This document shows positions 24,225 through 33,575 of a DNA stretch of 64,000 bases, one piece after another. Source of the DNA: Mycogone perniciosa (Eukaryota > Ascomycota > Sordariomycetes > Hypocreales > Hypocreaceae); NCBI GenBank assembly GCA_025331125.1, contig JAOALB010000201.1, forward strand, positions 16,256 through 80,255, given 5' to 3'. The position numbers were made by a program, and so were the translations under genes. A model generated the notes under the pieces. That model saw nothing but the letters and a program-made list of their open reading frames with translations. It ran no database searches and was not told the origin of the DNA. Position 1 is the first letter of the stretch. Every line of letters begins with the position of its first letter.

Positions 24225-26685
24225 CGTGTGTTGGCGTGAAGGTTGACAGGATGATCGGAGATATGTATTATTAGACGAGCATGTGCGGCTTCGGAGAAGC
24301 TGAGGAGGGGTCTTTTCGCTGGACGTTGGAAGGAGATGCAGAAACAATTAAAAAAAAGGACTCAGGGAAGGTTTACATGCTCCGGAACACTTCCATAATC
24401 CCGTAAGCCCGCTGGACAATATCGCAACTATCACCGGTGATAGTTGGTTCTGGCGGATCGTGGTCAGGAGCTGAGCTGCCTCGGTGGCCTTTTCGTGCTT
24501 TATCGATATGTTCTCCTTGAAACCAGTTCCCGCCTTCCCCTCATTGGTAAAGCTTATCTGAGCTCGCGTGCCAAGACCCCACATGAATCTACATTGGAAT
24601 ACTCTTCTATCGGGGTTATCACGTGTGCAGTCACATGCATCTTCAACGTCCAACCAACCCGTGTAAGTGGCACAGATGGGTGCATCCTGTACGGCTGGAT
24701 GCCAATCTATTCGTCTAGACAAGGTGCGGTAAGTCGAATGATGAATTGCCAAGCGTAGAGGGCTTCTTGGATTATGCTAGAGGGTAATTTGACTCGAATT
24801 ATACTTTACTTGTTTCGTGGCTGAGTGAGTTACCCTCTTGATGTAAGAAAGGCTTTCCGAAACCGAATGCCCAGCATGAACATCACAACTCGGGCGGTCT
24901 TCAAAATGTCCTGTGGAAGATAGCCAGGAGTTGCCGAAACCCACAAGATGTCTCGAGACAACTGCTTCAAACCAAATCCTGTGACTGCCTGCCCACTCCT
25001 GCGCGCCACACGGCAGACTTCCCCCCATTGGCGAACTCCTGTTGTACTAACGCAGGGCCTGTCCAGTAGATGAAAGCAATGCTACCCAGGTATCTAAAGT
25101 TAGATACAACATGCTGCATCGGTGCCTGTTTCTGCACTCGAAAAGCATAATAGAACGAATGCGAGCGGATTGTGCAGCTTGACGTAAGTTGGGCATAGCA
25201 GGCGAATTGATCAGGCTAAATGCGGGGGGCAAGATGGAAAACTGTGTCGCGTTTGGTCCATGTTGTCCATTCTCGCAAGCAAAATACGGAATACAATGAA
25301 TCGGGTACTGTGTAAAAGCAGGACATTGAGGAGAAACTCGATGCAAAGAAAACCCCGTTGGATTGAATTCGTGTATGCTGTTGGTTTAGGTTGCCATTAT
25401 TTTGCGAGCGTCGCGCCTGGTGAAGCGACGCCAATACGAAGCCCCGACGTTACAGTGTCGAAAGGCATAAATAACGCAGATTGAAATTAAAAATACCAAG
25501 AGGACGAATAAATCATTCCTCTGCTCGCTTGAGCAACTGACTTGGGAAAAAGCGCAGCTCTGGTTTTGGGAGTGGCGAATCGTTAGTTGGCAAGTGAGTG
25601 TTGACGGTCGCATGATCATCCGACTCGCCCGCAGAGGGCCGTCTTGCCATCGCGATCACTCGCCAACAAGGATGATTGAATTTTGGAGAAAACGACGAAA
25701 TCGTGGTGGCGATTAGCGATTTTCATTTTCAAAGGAATAAACCCGAGTTTTAGAGGCAGCGTGCGACGTGGTGCGGTGAATCATGGTGGCGATGGTGATG
25801 TGCGGATAGCTTCAGAATGATGGCGCGAGGCGCGACACAAATCCAAAGAGTGACTTTGGCTGTCATGGCCGAACAGTGCAGCAAGACAAGCCGGGACACG
25901 GGATAAAACGGGACTATGCGAAAGCCAGAGAGAAGTACGTCTAGATCCAATAATTCAAGAGTGAGGCACTGGGGGCTGCGGCCTGGCTATTTAGAATGCG
26001 ACAACGAGCAGCGCGAACCGCATCGCCAACCATCCAAAGCGAACCACGTTTTCAGATGACGACCCGCCGGCATGACGGCTGTTGTTTAAAAGCCGCCAGC
26101 CAGTCAGGCTTTGGAATTTCTAGCACAAAAACTACATGACGAGAACCAGACTTGACGGACCAAAAATGACTCATTGAATCGTAGAGGAGGGCCGCTCTCA
26201 GGGCGGGCGAGAGTCGAGAGAGCGAGAGGGACAGACAGAATTCGACTGTTGCTCGGGGGGTGTGGTCGAGCCTCAGATCAGAACGTCGAGGTACACCGCA
26301 GACGAGGTGATGTTGGCGCTGGCCAATCAGAAAATTGGTCACGGGGCATGTATTATTTTTGCAGCATTGGCGCCGATTTTTACTTTCAACTATAACAAGG
26401 GACTAGTACGGAGTACATACGATTATGTACATGGTGTGTGGTACGTACCGTCTGTGGCTGGAGCTGTCCAGGTATCGCCCGATTGGGGAATCCTGGGGTT
26501 TCTTGTCTTAGTCGTCAGAGGGTTCCCGTGCTGGGGACTACAATGTGGCATGCGTGTGGCACGGGCAAACCGGCGGTGGGCCGGCGCATTTCTGAGCACA
26601 GATGCCATGCGCGTGGGCATGGATCTTGATGGTTTGATGGGCTTCGAATCGCTTGATACCGGAGAGGTGTGGCGCTGGCACTTGG

Positions 26686-26739
26686 CACACCACACACACA
26701 CACACACACATGCGCACACGCACACACGCACGCACACGC
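26686..26739. repeat. (CA)n / CACG microsatellite
   Basis: A CA dinucleotide run, interrupted by CACG and GCGCACACG units, about 450-500 bp before the histone H1 start codon. Confidence 0.9.
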
Positions 26740-26828
26740 TACAGCACAGCACACTCGCTGGCGCTAAAGGGCGGGCCATCCACTGGAAAACCAACCCCAC
26801 CAGCACTGACACAACATTGCTCACCCCC

Positions 26829-26867
26829 GGTCAGGTCAGGCCAGGTCAGGTCAGGCCAGGCCAGGCC
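26829..26867. repeat. pentanucleotide tandem repeat GGTCA/GGCCA
   Basis: About 7.8 units of 5 bp, alternating GGTCA and GGCCA, followed by a GCA run. It sits about 325 bp upstream of the histone H1 ATG, within its probable promoter. Confidence 0.85.
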
Positions 26868-26985
26868 CGTGGCAGCAGCAGCAGAAGAGCGCACGCAGAG
26901 AATAGCGCAGCTCACAGCACAGCACCTCCAACAGCCTCTTGGAGCTAAAGAGCTACCTACTGATTGTGGTGTCCCCCCCGCTCCA

Positions 26986-26993
26986 TATATAAA
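26986..26993 (+). promoter_or_regulatory. TATA box of histone H1
   Basis: TATATAAA lies 205 bp upstream of the ATG at 27191 and is followed by a long CT-rich leader. Both are typical of a highly expressed fungal gene. Confidence 0.6.
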
Positions 26994-27190
26994 CAACCCG
27001 TCTCCCTCCACGCGCCCGACACTGGTTCCGCTCGTCTCTGCTCCCCGATCTCGACTCCCAAAGCTTCTCCATTCTCCTCGGCTCCTCTTCTTGCTCCTCC
27101 AGTCGCGTCTGGCCATTTTCGCCCGTCTCCTCCCAATAGGCTCATAGCTTCAATCACGTTTGAACACGTCTCATACCCTCACACGCCGCA

Positions 27191-28323
27191 ATGCCTCCCA
27201 AGAAGACCGAAGGCGCTGCTCCCGCCGCTGCCCCCAAGCCCAAGTCCTCGACTCATGCCAGCTACCAGGTCTGTCGCCATCTGTGATGTGCATGTCGCAA
27301 CCACGCCAGCTAACAGGATGCAGGACATGATCACTGATGCCATTGTCAATGTACGTTGGCGACTCTCTGTGGAACCAGCGCATCTATTTGCGCCCCGTCC
27401 CTCTCTCAGCATGCGCCACCCTCTTTCATAAACCATCCTATCACTTCCTTTCCTCCACCATCAGTGCCTGGATTAAATTGCCTCGATGAATCACTCTTTG
27501 GGTTTCTGCTGTTATTCTTCTGAAACAAACCAACTGACTTGTTCTTTTTTACATCAAACAGCTCAAGGATCGCAATGGTTCTAGGTAAGCAAGCATTCAA
27601 TTGTCTTTCCTTTCCCTTCTCTTCCCTTCCTTTCCTTTATTTACATCTTGCGCTTGCGCGCCCCATTACACTGTGCGCTGCTGACACGTTTTGCAGCCGC
27701 CAGTCTCTGAAGAAGTATGTCAAGGCCAACAACACTTTGATTGTGACGGACAACATGTTCGACTCTCTGTTCAACAAGGCCTTGAAGGCAGGTGTTGAGA
27801 AGGGCATCTTCGCCCAGCCCAAGGGACCCTCTGGCGGTACCAAGCTCGCCAAGAAGAAGCCTGAGGCCAAGAAGGTCGCCGCTCCCAAGAAGGAGAAGGA
27901 GGGCGCTGCTAAGAAGCCCGCCACTAAGAAGGCTACTACTACCAAGAAGCCCAAGGAGGCTTCTTCTCCCAAGGCGGAGAAGAAGGAGAAGAAGGAAGAG
28001 AAGGAGAAGGAGAAGGCTCCTGCAAAGAAGGCTGCCGCTCCTAAGAAGGCCTCAGCCACAAAGAAGGCTGCCGCTGCCGCCACCGCTACCACCCCCGCTA
28101 CTGCTGCTGCCAAGGTATGTTTTCTCTTCATCGTTGAGTTCTTGTCTGTCCAAGGTGCTGATCCCCATTCTAGCCTGAGAAGCCTGAGACAGTTCTCACC
28201 AAGACAAAGTCTGGCCGTGTTGCCAAGGCACAGAAGCCTGCAGCGCCAAAGAAGGCAGCTGCCCCCAAGAAGGCCGCCGCCTCTAAAAAGGAAAAGGCGG
28301 CGGCTCCTGCAGCCAAGGCATAA
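27191..28323 (+). CDS. linker histone H1
   Basis: Five exons: 27191-27268, 27324-27350, 27562-27584, 27697-28114 and 28174-28323, giving 231 residues. H1 binds nucleosome entry/exit DNA and compacts chromatin in the nucleus. The N-terminal tail is MPPKKTEGAAPAAAPKPKSS. The globular winged-helix (H15) domain runs from HASYQDMITDAIVN through LKDRNGSSRQSLKKYVKANN to the KGIFAQPKGPSGGTKLAKK boundary (about 20-100). The rest is a Lys/Ala/Pro tail with many AAPKK and KKA repeats. Exons 2 and 3 are only 27 and 23 nt, but both are required: together they restore the continuous H15 helix sequence and keep the frame. The tail intron donor is GTATGT at 28115. A TATA box and CT-rich leader precede it, consistent with strong expression. 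Confidence 0.95.
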
Positions 28324-30337
28324 ACTGTCTTTCCTGAGTAAAATATCGGATTTCTTATTTTGTAACGACTGGGCAAGGCGTTATGGGTTTCCATTTTTAC
28401 CAACTATGGGGGGTAAGGTGTGCCGGGTTGACTTGGGTTTTGTTGTTTGGGATGGAGCGCAGGAATGATGGTTTGTTTTGATACGCGCACATGTGCGCGT
28501 TGGGCATGACGGGGATTTTCGCACTACATGTCCTCCTGCCTAGATCTCGTCTCTCCCGACCGAGATGGGTCATGTTTTTTCTTCTCATGATCGTACCCAG
28601 TTCCCTTGTACGATTACGCATTATGAGGATTTCATGGTGATGGGTGCGGACAAAACAGGAACGACGTTTGGGGATTTTGGTGCGCGACTCTGGAAAAGCT
28701 CACGGGACATGTACATGGCTTTTGGCGGATTTTGTGCGCGCGCGGCTGAATGGAGAAGGGGGGTAGCGTTGTGTGTAATTTATACCATGGGGTTCAGGCG
28801 AGGACGGTACGGGAATGATGAAATATTACGACTTTGTTCACTTATTTGCTCGTCTCTTTCGCTTGTTCTGTGTGTAAGTAAGTGGCTCCGTGTAAGCGGC
28901 TTGAGTAAAAAGCCACGTTGCTCTCACTCAGTCTCCCCAAATCAGGCCATACAAAGAGACACATTTAGAAACGGATTGTTTACATGCCGACGGAGAAGCC
29001 GATATCCGCATCCGTATTGAAACTTTGATCAGTGTCAAGAGTGTCAAGAGTTTCAAGTGTGTCAAATGTGTCACGTGGTAGTAGTAGTAGTATTCTTGGA
29101 TGAGTTGGAGATGACTTGGAGGATGAGTTGGTTGTATGAGCTGTACAAAGTAGATGTGGTCATAAAAGGTAGCAGCGCTAGTAAGGTGTGGGAGAGCGGT
29201 GAGAGGTGAGGCGCTGTGTGTCAGATTCCATTGGTGAGGTGTTGGTAATAGGGAGTAGTACTACTTTGTAGAGAGTTGTCATTATTAGCGGGCTGGTTGG
29301 TAGGAAATGGGTGTGTTGGCTCGATTCTGACTTTACACGTAATAGCTGTGGAACGAGGCTGTTCTCGGCCATACAAAGTGCCCTTTGGTGGTTTATGTAT
29401 TAGTATTTGAATGACGATGATTCTATTCTCAACAAAAGCAACGTTGCCTACTTCGTATCTAAAGACGCATTGTAGTATAATGTACTCCGTACGCAGTATA
29501 AAGTAGCCTTACGGATAGTAGGAGGCTTTCATCGTGGTTAGGCGAAGGCCAAGCAAAGGTCCAGCGTGGGATTGCATGATGCATTGGTAAGGCAAGGTGC
29601 GCTAGGAAATAGAGGTGTGCACGAAGTACGGAGTACGACTGAGTATGTACGTATTACATATCTACGGCATCAGCATCGTTGACGCGAAAGACAATAATTT
29701 CGCCCATTCATCATATTGCTGCTAGAATCTGGGAACTCGGCTCGGTAGGCATGTGGAGCGTTAACCCAGAGTCCATTAATAGTATGGCCCCCGAATAAGA
29801 GCTATGCGCGTAAGAGTGAAGAGTTGATGTCGTCAGCTTCCTCCGTCATCTTGACCTTATCAGGAACGGTGCCTGCCGAGAACACCTCCCATGGCCCGTG
29901 CGGGCTTCTTCCTTGCAGAAAATCAGAGCCATCACAGATAGAAGACTACATATGATGTGTCCCGTGCAGCCGTGGGCGGCGAAGTAGATCTCTAACAGCC
30001 CTAGGCTCACCCCTCTGGAACACAGGTGGCTAGTGGCCGTAGGTGTGCTGGACAAGACGCTCCACAGCGCCGCCCTTCCCCAAAGAACAGCCTAACCGCT
30101 TCTTCCGAAAGAGTCAGTGAGTGGATGGACGCCCGATCCCGATCCCTTGCATCTCCCTCCTTCAAGACTCTTCGATTTCCATATACACTGTCGAAATCTG
30201 GACAAAAGAAGGTCTCAGCGCCAGAAGATGGCGGGCGACCTTCCTCTCTGCTCGCCGTGACTGCAGGAAAAAGAAAAAAAGGGATTATCCGAGCCCTCAA
30301 CATCGCAATCATAGCCCAAGCTTATTGGGCGGTCACA
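28324..30337. other. intergenic, H1 3' flank and upstream region of the proline-rich gene
   Basis: No gene is supported. It contains a decamer-like repeat (29031-29074) followed by GTA trinucleotides (to 29091), and two TACGGAGTA motifs (29483, 29627). A 151-codon plus-strand open frame at 28565 starts inside the H1 3' flank and shows no family signal. The frame of the next gene stays open upstream to 30026, without conserved sequence. Confidence 0.45.
29031..29091. repeat. GTGTCAAGA-type repeat plus (GTA)n
   Basis: Four to five imperfect copies of a 9-10 bp unit (GTGTCAAGA, TTTCAAGTG, GTCAAATGT) are followed by five GTA triplets. No function is evident. Confidence 0.7.
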
Positions 30338-32053
30338 ATGGCGTCGTCATCGTCGAATCCCTTCCGGAAGAAGGCCACACAGCACAAAGAGAACCGATTC
30401 CCCCCAATCGAACACATTGACACCTCGCACATCTTCCCCGCAAAGACGAGCTTTCGAGACGACGGAAACAAACCCACTGCTGCTGCTGCTGTTGGTGGTG
30501 GTGGTGCGCGGGGCAGCGACAAGAGGACAAAGGTCGTTAAGAAGGTCCGCGTGTTGTCGCCGCCGCCTCGATCGCCCGACGAGCCCGAATGGCCAGCTGA
30601 CGCGCTGCCTCCAGGCGAGTTCTTTGCCAGCACTTATATACAGGATCCCTTCGACGCCGCTGTATCCGATGATAGCGGCCAGGAGACTACATCTACCCCG
30701 CCCCCTCTTCACCCGGCCTTTCCGCAGGCACAAACATGGCCAAATGCAGAGGTACGGAGTTCAGCTTCGGTTCATGTTCCGGCCAATCCTTTCAGCAAGA
30801 AGGAGCTTCAGGATGTTGCGAATTCAACGGAACTCAAGGAGGACATGAGGAAGGAGGGTGAGGTGCTGAAGGCGGCCAACACCGCTAGGAGGTCGTTGAA
30901 TGTGGATGCGTTCAGGCGCTTGCTCTTGACTGGTGAAGCAAGTCCGCCTAGCTCTCCGCCGTCAACAGGGACCTCATCAGAACAAGAGCAGACGGAGACC
31001 CAAGCTACATCACCAGAATCTAAAGTGGCGAGTGCCATTACACAGACAAGTCGAGAGAAGAAGGCGCCTCCACCGCCGCCAAGTTCTCGTCATGGCAAAT
31101 CACTCAAAGTCGGGCCGCGAGAAGCTGCCAGCGAAACTGTTGTCAATCTCAAAGAAGAGTTGTCTACTAGTTTACCCGAGCTTTCACACCAAGTGGGCAA
31201 TACCAACGAGTCTGCGTCTAGTCCTGAGTTGGTCGAGAACGCTTCAGAGGCGGAATCTCCCCGTCAACCAACACCTGAAGTTGATCAGCTCAATCCTACT
31301 TCCACAATAGCTCCACACAATGGCAAGAAACCCGTGCCGGCCCCTCCGCCGCGACGAGGGCATGCCAGAGCTGAGAGCAAGGCTCTCACAACCTCGAGCA
31401 CTCCCCGAGCAGCACGTTCAACTTCAAACCCACAGGACAGTGATCCTCCATCACGATCATCACTAGACTCAACCATATCTCGTTCAGGCAGCATTCGCCA
31501 TAATCTCAATGCTCCAGCACCTCCACCTCCACGGAGGCTACAAGTCGGATCAAAGCAACCCAACACCACGCCGCCATCCAGCACTCCTCCAGCATCCCAG
31601 CCGCCTATACAACACTCCAACTCTGATCAAACAACATCTCTTGAATCAACCGCCATTCATAATTCATCTGCTGGACAGCCGAAATCTTTCGCACCACCTC
31701 CGCCGCCAGCACGACAACCATCCACCCGCCGACCTTCTAGTATCCACAACATAGAAGGTGCCAGTCGTCGCATCTCGGCCGAGGAAAAACCCCGTGATAG
31801 CATGGCACCACCCCCACCACCGCCTTCGAGGCATAGAGGCAACAGCCAAAGTAGCATGGATGCACCAACTGTGAGGACGAGCCTTGACGGAGCAAGTCAA
31901 CCGAAGGTATCTACCTCAGGCCATGATGGCTTGAGAGACGCAAGCCTGCCACCTGTTCAACCAGCTGCTAATATTGGAAAGAGTGGCGATATCCTCGCCG
32001 ATCTCGATGCATTACAGAGAGAAGTGGACGCTCTGCGTGGGAAAATGAGCTAA
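30338..32053 (+). CDS. proline-rich, intrinsically disordered protein with C-terminal coiled coil
   Basis: Single exon, 571 residues. I do not recognise a named family. The start MASSSSNPFRKK is preceded by CACA, a good fungal initiation context. Conserved-looking islands are FPPIEHIDTSHIFPAKTSF at about 21-39, VPANPFSKKELQ at about 147 and LKAANTARRSLNVDAFRRLL at about 177-197. The rest is Ser/Thr/Pro-rich, with at least five polyproline runs (for example KAPPPPPSSRHGK, APPPPRRLQ, APPPPPPSRHRG). These resemble SH3- or profilin-binding sites of actin regulators such as verprolin/WIP. The last 20 residues (DILADLDALQREVDALRGKM) have a heptad pattern of a short coiled coil. I infer an adaptor, perhaps at cortical actin or endocytic sites, but there is no direct evidence. 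An in-frame ATG at 30125 could extend the protein by 71 residues. Confidence 0.75.
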   Translation: MASSSSNPFRKKATQHKENRFPPIEHIDTSHIFPAKTSFRDDGNKPTAAAAVGGGGARGSDKRTKVVKKVRVLSPPPRSPDEPEWPADALPPGEFFASTYIQDPFDAAVSDDSGQETTSTPPPLHPAFPQAQTWPNAEVRSSASVHVPANPFSKKELQDVANSTELKEDMRKEGEVLKAANTARRSLNVDAFRRLLLTGEASPPSSPPSTGTSSEQEQTETQATSPESKVASAITQTSREKKAPPPPPSSRHGKSLKVGPREAASETVVNLKEELSTSLPELSHQVGNTNESASSPELVENASEAESPRQPTPEVDQLNPTSTIAPHNGKKPVPAPPPRRGHARAESKALTTSSTPRAARSTSNPQDSDPPSRSSLDSTISRSGSIRHNLNAPAPPPPRRLQVGSKQPNTTPPSSTPPASQPPIQHSNSDQTTSLESTAIHNSSAGQPKSFAPPPPPARQPSTRRPSSIHNIEGASRRISAEEKPRDSMAPPPPPPSRHRGNSQSSMDAPTVRTSLDGASQPKVSTSGHDGLRDASLPPVQPAANIGKSGDILADLDALQREVDALRGKMS

Positions 32054-32875
32054 CACGTAGGGAGAATACCCAAATTCCCAAAGTATAAATACTATCCAAA
32101 TCCAGGAGTATAGCAGAATATCTTGTCGATTTCCCGGGGCGATGAGGTATTGGACGAGGGCAAAATGGGATAAGAGACGTGCAACAGAAATCACTGTATG
32201 GTATATATGGGAGGCGTTCATGTTTCGAGCTTGGGTATTGCTATGCAGCTTCTCTATATACGATAGCACCGTCAGGACAGTGCTACTATATCATATGATT
32301 TTCATTCAAAGTGGTTCCTTGCTATGATGTGACATATGCTATTTGATTAACATAGCCAGAGAAGGAGATGTGCTATCATCCGTGACATACTATAAAGCAT
32401 CCCCATGAACATTCTTCTCCTTGGCTTCAGAGTTGTTTCACTCCTCTGGCAGGAAGCTCTCAGGCGCAACTCCATGTTCTATATTCACTCGACTCTATTC
32501 ACTCGACCCTATTCACACAACTTGGTTTCTTGGCCATGGAGAGCTTTGAACAGGTGCAGCGACTGTCGACGACTGCCAGCGTCATCTGACAATCTTCTAC
32601 TTGAACTGATTCACATCCTTTCCTCCTTCTCCTCCACTTCTCACAAGAACCAGGCGTCATCACTGCTATCCTCCCTCCTCCCTCCTCTCTCTTATCATCG
32701 CCGAACTCTCCCCCCTTCTCTCCAAACAACTTTCTCTCCCATCTACACATCAAAGCCAAAAGTTCCAGGCTCTCTACACACTTCATCCTATATCTTCAAG
32801 CCCCGTTTACCACCTAAAGTCCTCCATTTCCACAAATACACACACATCTATCCACACACTGCCAGCCAGCCAGCT
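32054..32875. other. intergenic/leader before the CxxC gene
   Basis: It contains the 3' flank of the proline-rich gene, a TATAAAG at 32391, and a CT-rich stretch (32600-32780) typical of a fungal leader. The frame of the next gene is open back to an ATG at 32405, but that ATG is only about 14 bp after the start of the TATA element and the intervening translation is low-complexity, so it is treated as leader. Confidence 0.45.
32391..32397 (+). promoter_or_regulatory. TATA-like element
   Basis: TATAAAG on the plus strand, 485 bp before the ATG of the small Cys gene. A CT-rich transcript leader follows. Confidence 0.35.
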
Positions 32876-33091
32876 ATGTGCTTCCAACATATTGGCATGC
32901 TCATCTGCGCCGAGTGCGCTAGAAGAATCTCCGAACTTCCCACAGGCACGGCGCCGTGCTCTCGCGCGTGCGGCAAGTTTGTCTCCAAGATGACGGATCA
33001 GCAGGTTAAGGGGCTGTGTGCCGTCTGCGCGGCGAAGAAGGAAGCGAGTGCCCAGGCGGCGATGGCGCTGAACCGACGCTTTTCGAAGTGA
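32876..33091 (+). CDS. small CxxC protein (71 residues), unknown function
   Basis: Short single-exon reading frame beginning MCFQHIGMLICAECARR. It has seven Cys: C2, C11-x2-C14, C28-x3-C32 and C48-x2-C51. With His5, this spacing suits one or two zinc sites, as in small zinc-ribbon or treble-clef proteins. The C-terminus is helical and basic (AAKKEASAQAAMALNRRFSK). There is no signal peptide, so it should be intracellular. The support is the non-random Cys spacing, the CT-rich leader and the change in base composition at 32876. It converges with the LrgB-type gene, whose stop is 485 bp downstream. No family is recognised. A chance frame cannot be excluded, because the same frame is also open upstream. 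Confidence 0.55.
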   Translation: MCFQHIGMLICAECARRISELPTGTAPCSRACGKFVSKMTDQQVKGLCAVCAAKKEASAQAAMALNRRFSK

Positions 33092-33575
33092 ACCCCTCGA
33101 GGGCGGATGGAGAGGGAGTATACGGTACGTTTGGTGTGAGGCTTGTCGGAGGTTCTGCGTGAAGTTGACTTTTTGTGTAGAACGGTCGGATGAGGTTAGT
33201 GATGCTGAATGAGGTGGAGGATAACTCTCCTATTTTCCTTTGTTGTTTTTGGGCTCTTTCAACATTGGGGCTCTCTTCACGGTGGCCTCTGAGGATGTTT
33301 AACTTGAACCTGACGTTCAAATGATGTGAGTTTGATGTGCCTCTTTTCCTTCACAGCAGGAGTGGCACCCGGATTCGGATGGCGACGACGATTGTCATGA
33401 CGCTTTCCAGAATAATGAACGGTTTCACTAAGAAATATCCCCTCATGTCACGCTTAAGAGAAACAGCTGTCCCTTTAGTCAAAACGTAGAGGCTATTGCT
33501 GCTCAGTACCGGAGAGAATGTGGACTCGACGCAGAGTCATATATGACCATGTAAACAGCGAGTTTAGAAGTTTCC
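33092..33575. other. convergent 3' flanks
   Basis: 484 bp between the stops of the CxxC gene and the LrgB-type gene. Nothing recognisable beyond probable 3' UTRs. Confidence 0.6.

Larger units (their letters stand above)
24225..27190. other. divergent promoter region SEC24 / histone H1
   Basis: No gene supported. The part nearest H1 is rich in simple repeats: CA run 26686-26739 and AGGTC/AGGCC units 26829-26867. A TACGGAGTA motif is at 26407 and a TATA box at 26986. The minus-strand open frame 24348-24752 starts only with TTG and lies in the presumed SEC24 leader. Confidence 0.5.

Noticed and set aside
24348..24752. 134-codon minus-strand frame upstream of SEC24
   Set aside because: It starts with TTG, shows no family signal and lies in the probable SEC24 leader.
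26262..26948. 228-codon plus-strand frame before histone H1
   Set aside because: Its length comes from CA and GGTCA repeats that lack stops; there is no protein-like composition.
27539..28468. Unspliced long frame through histone H1
   Set aside because: It begins in intron sequence and reads past the exon 4 donor. The five-exon model restores the H15 domain and the Lys/Ala tail.
28565..29020. 151-codon plus-strand frame after histone H1
   Set aside because: It has an ATG but no recognisable motif and lies in the H1 3' flank; too weak to annotate.
30026..30337. N-terminal extension of the proline-rich protein
   Set aside because: It opens with GTG and the composition before MASSSSNPF is not conserved-looking. 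Only the in-frame ATG at 30125 is noted as an alternative.
32405..32875. N-terminal extension of the CxxC protein
   Set aside because: The ATG lies about 14 bp after the start of a TATA-like element and the added residues are CT-rich leader translation.
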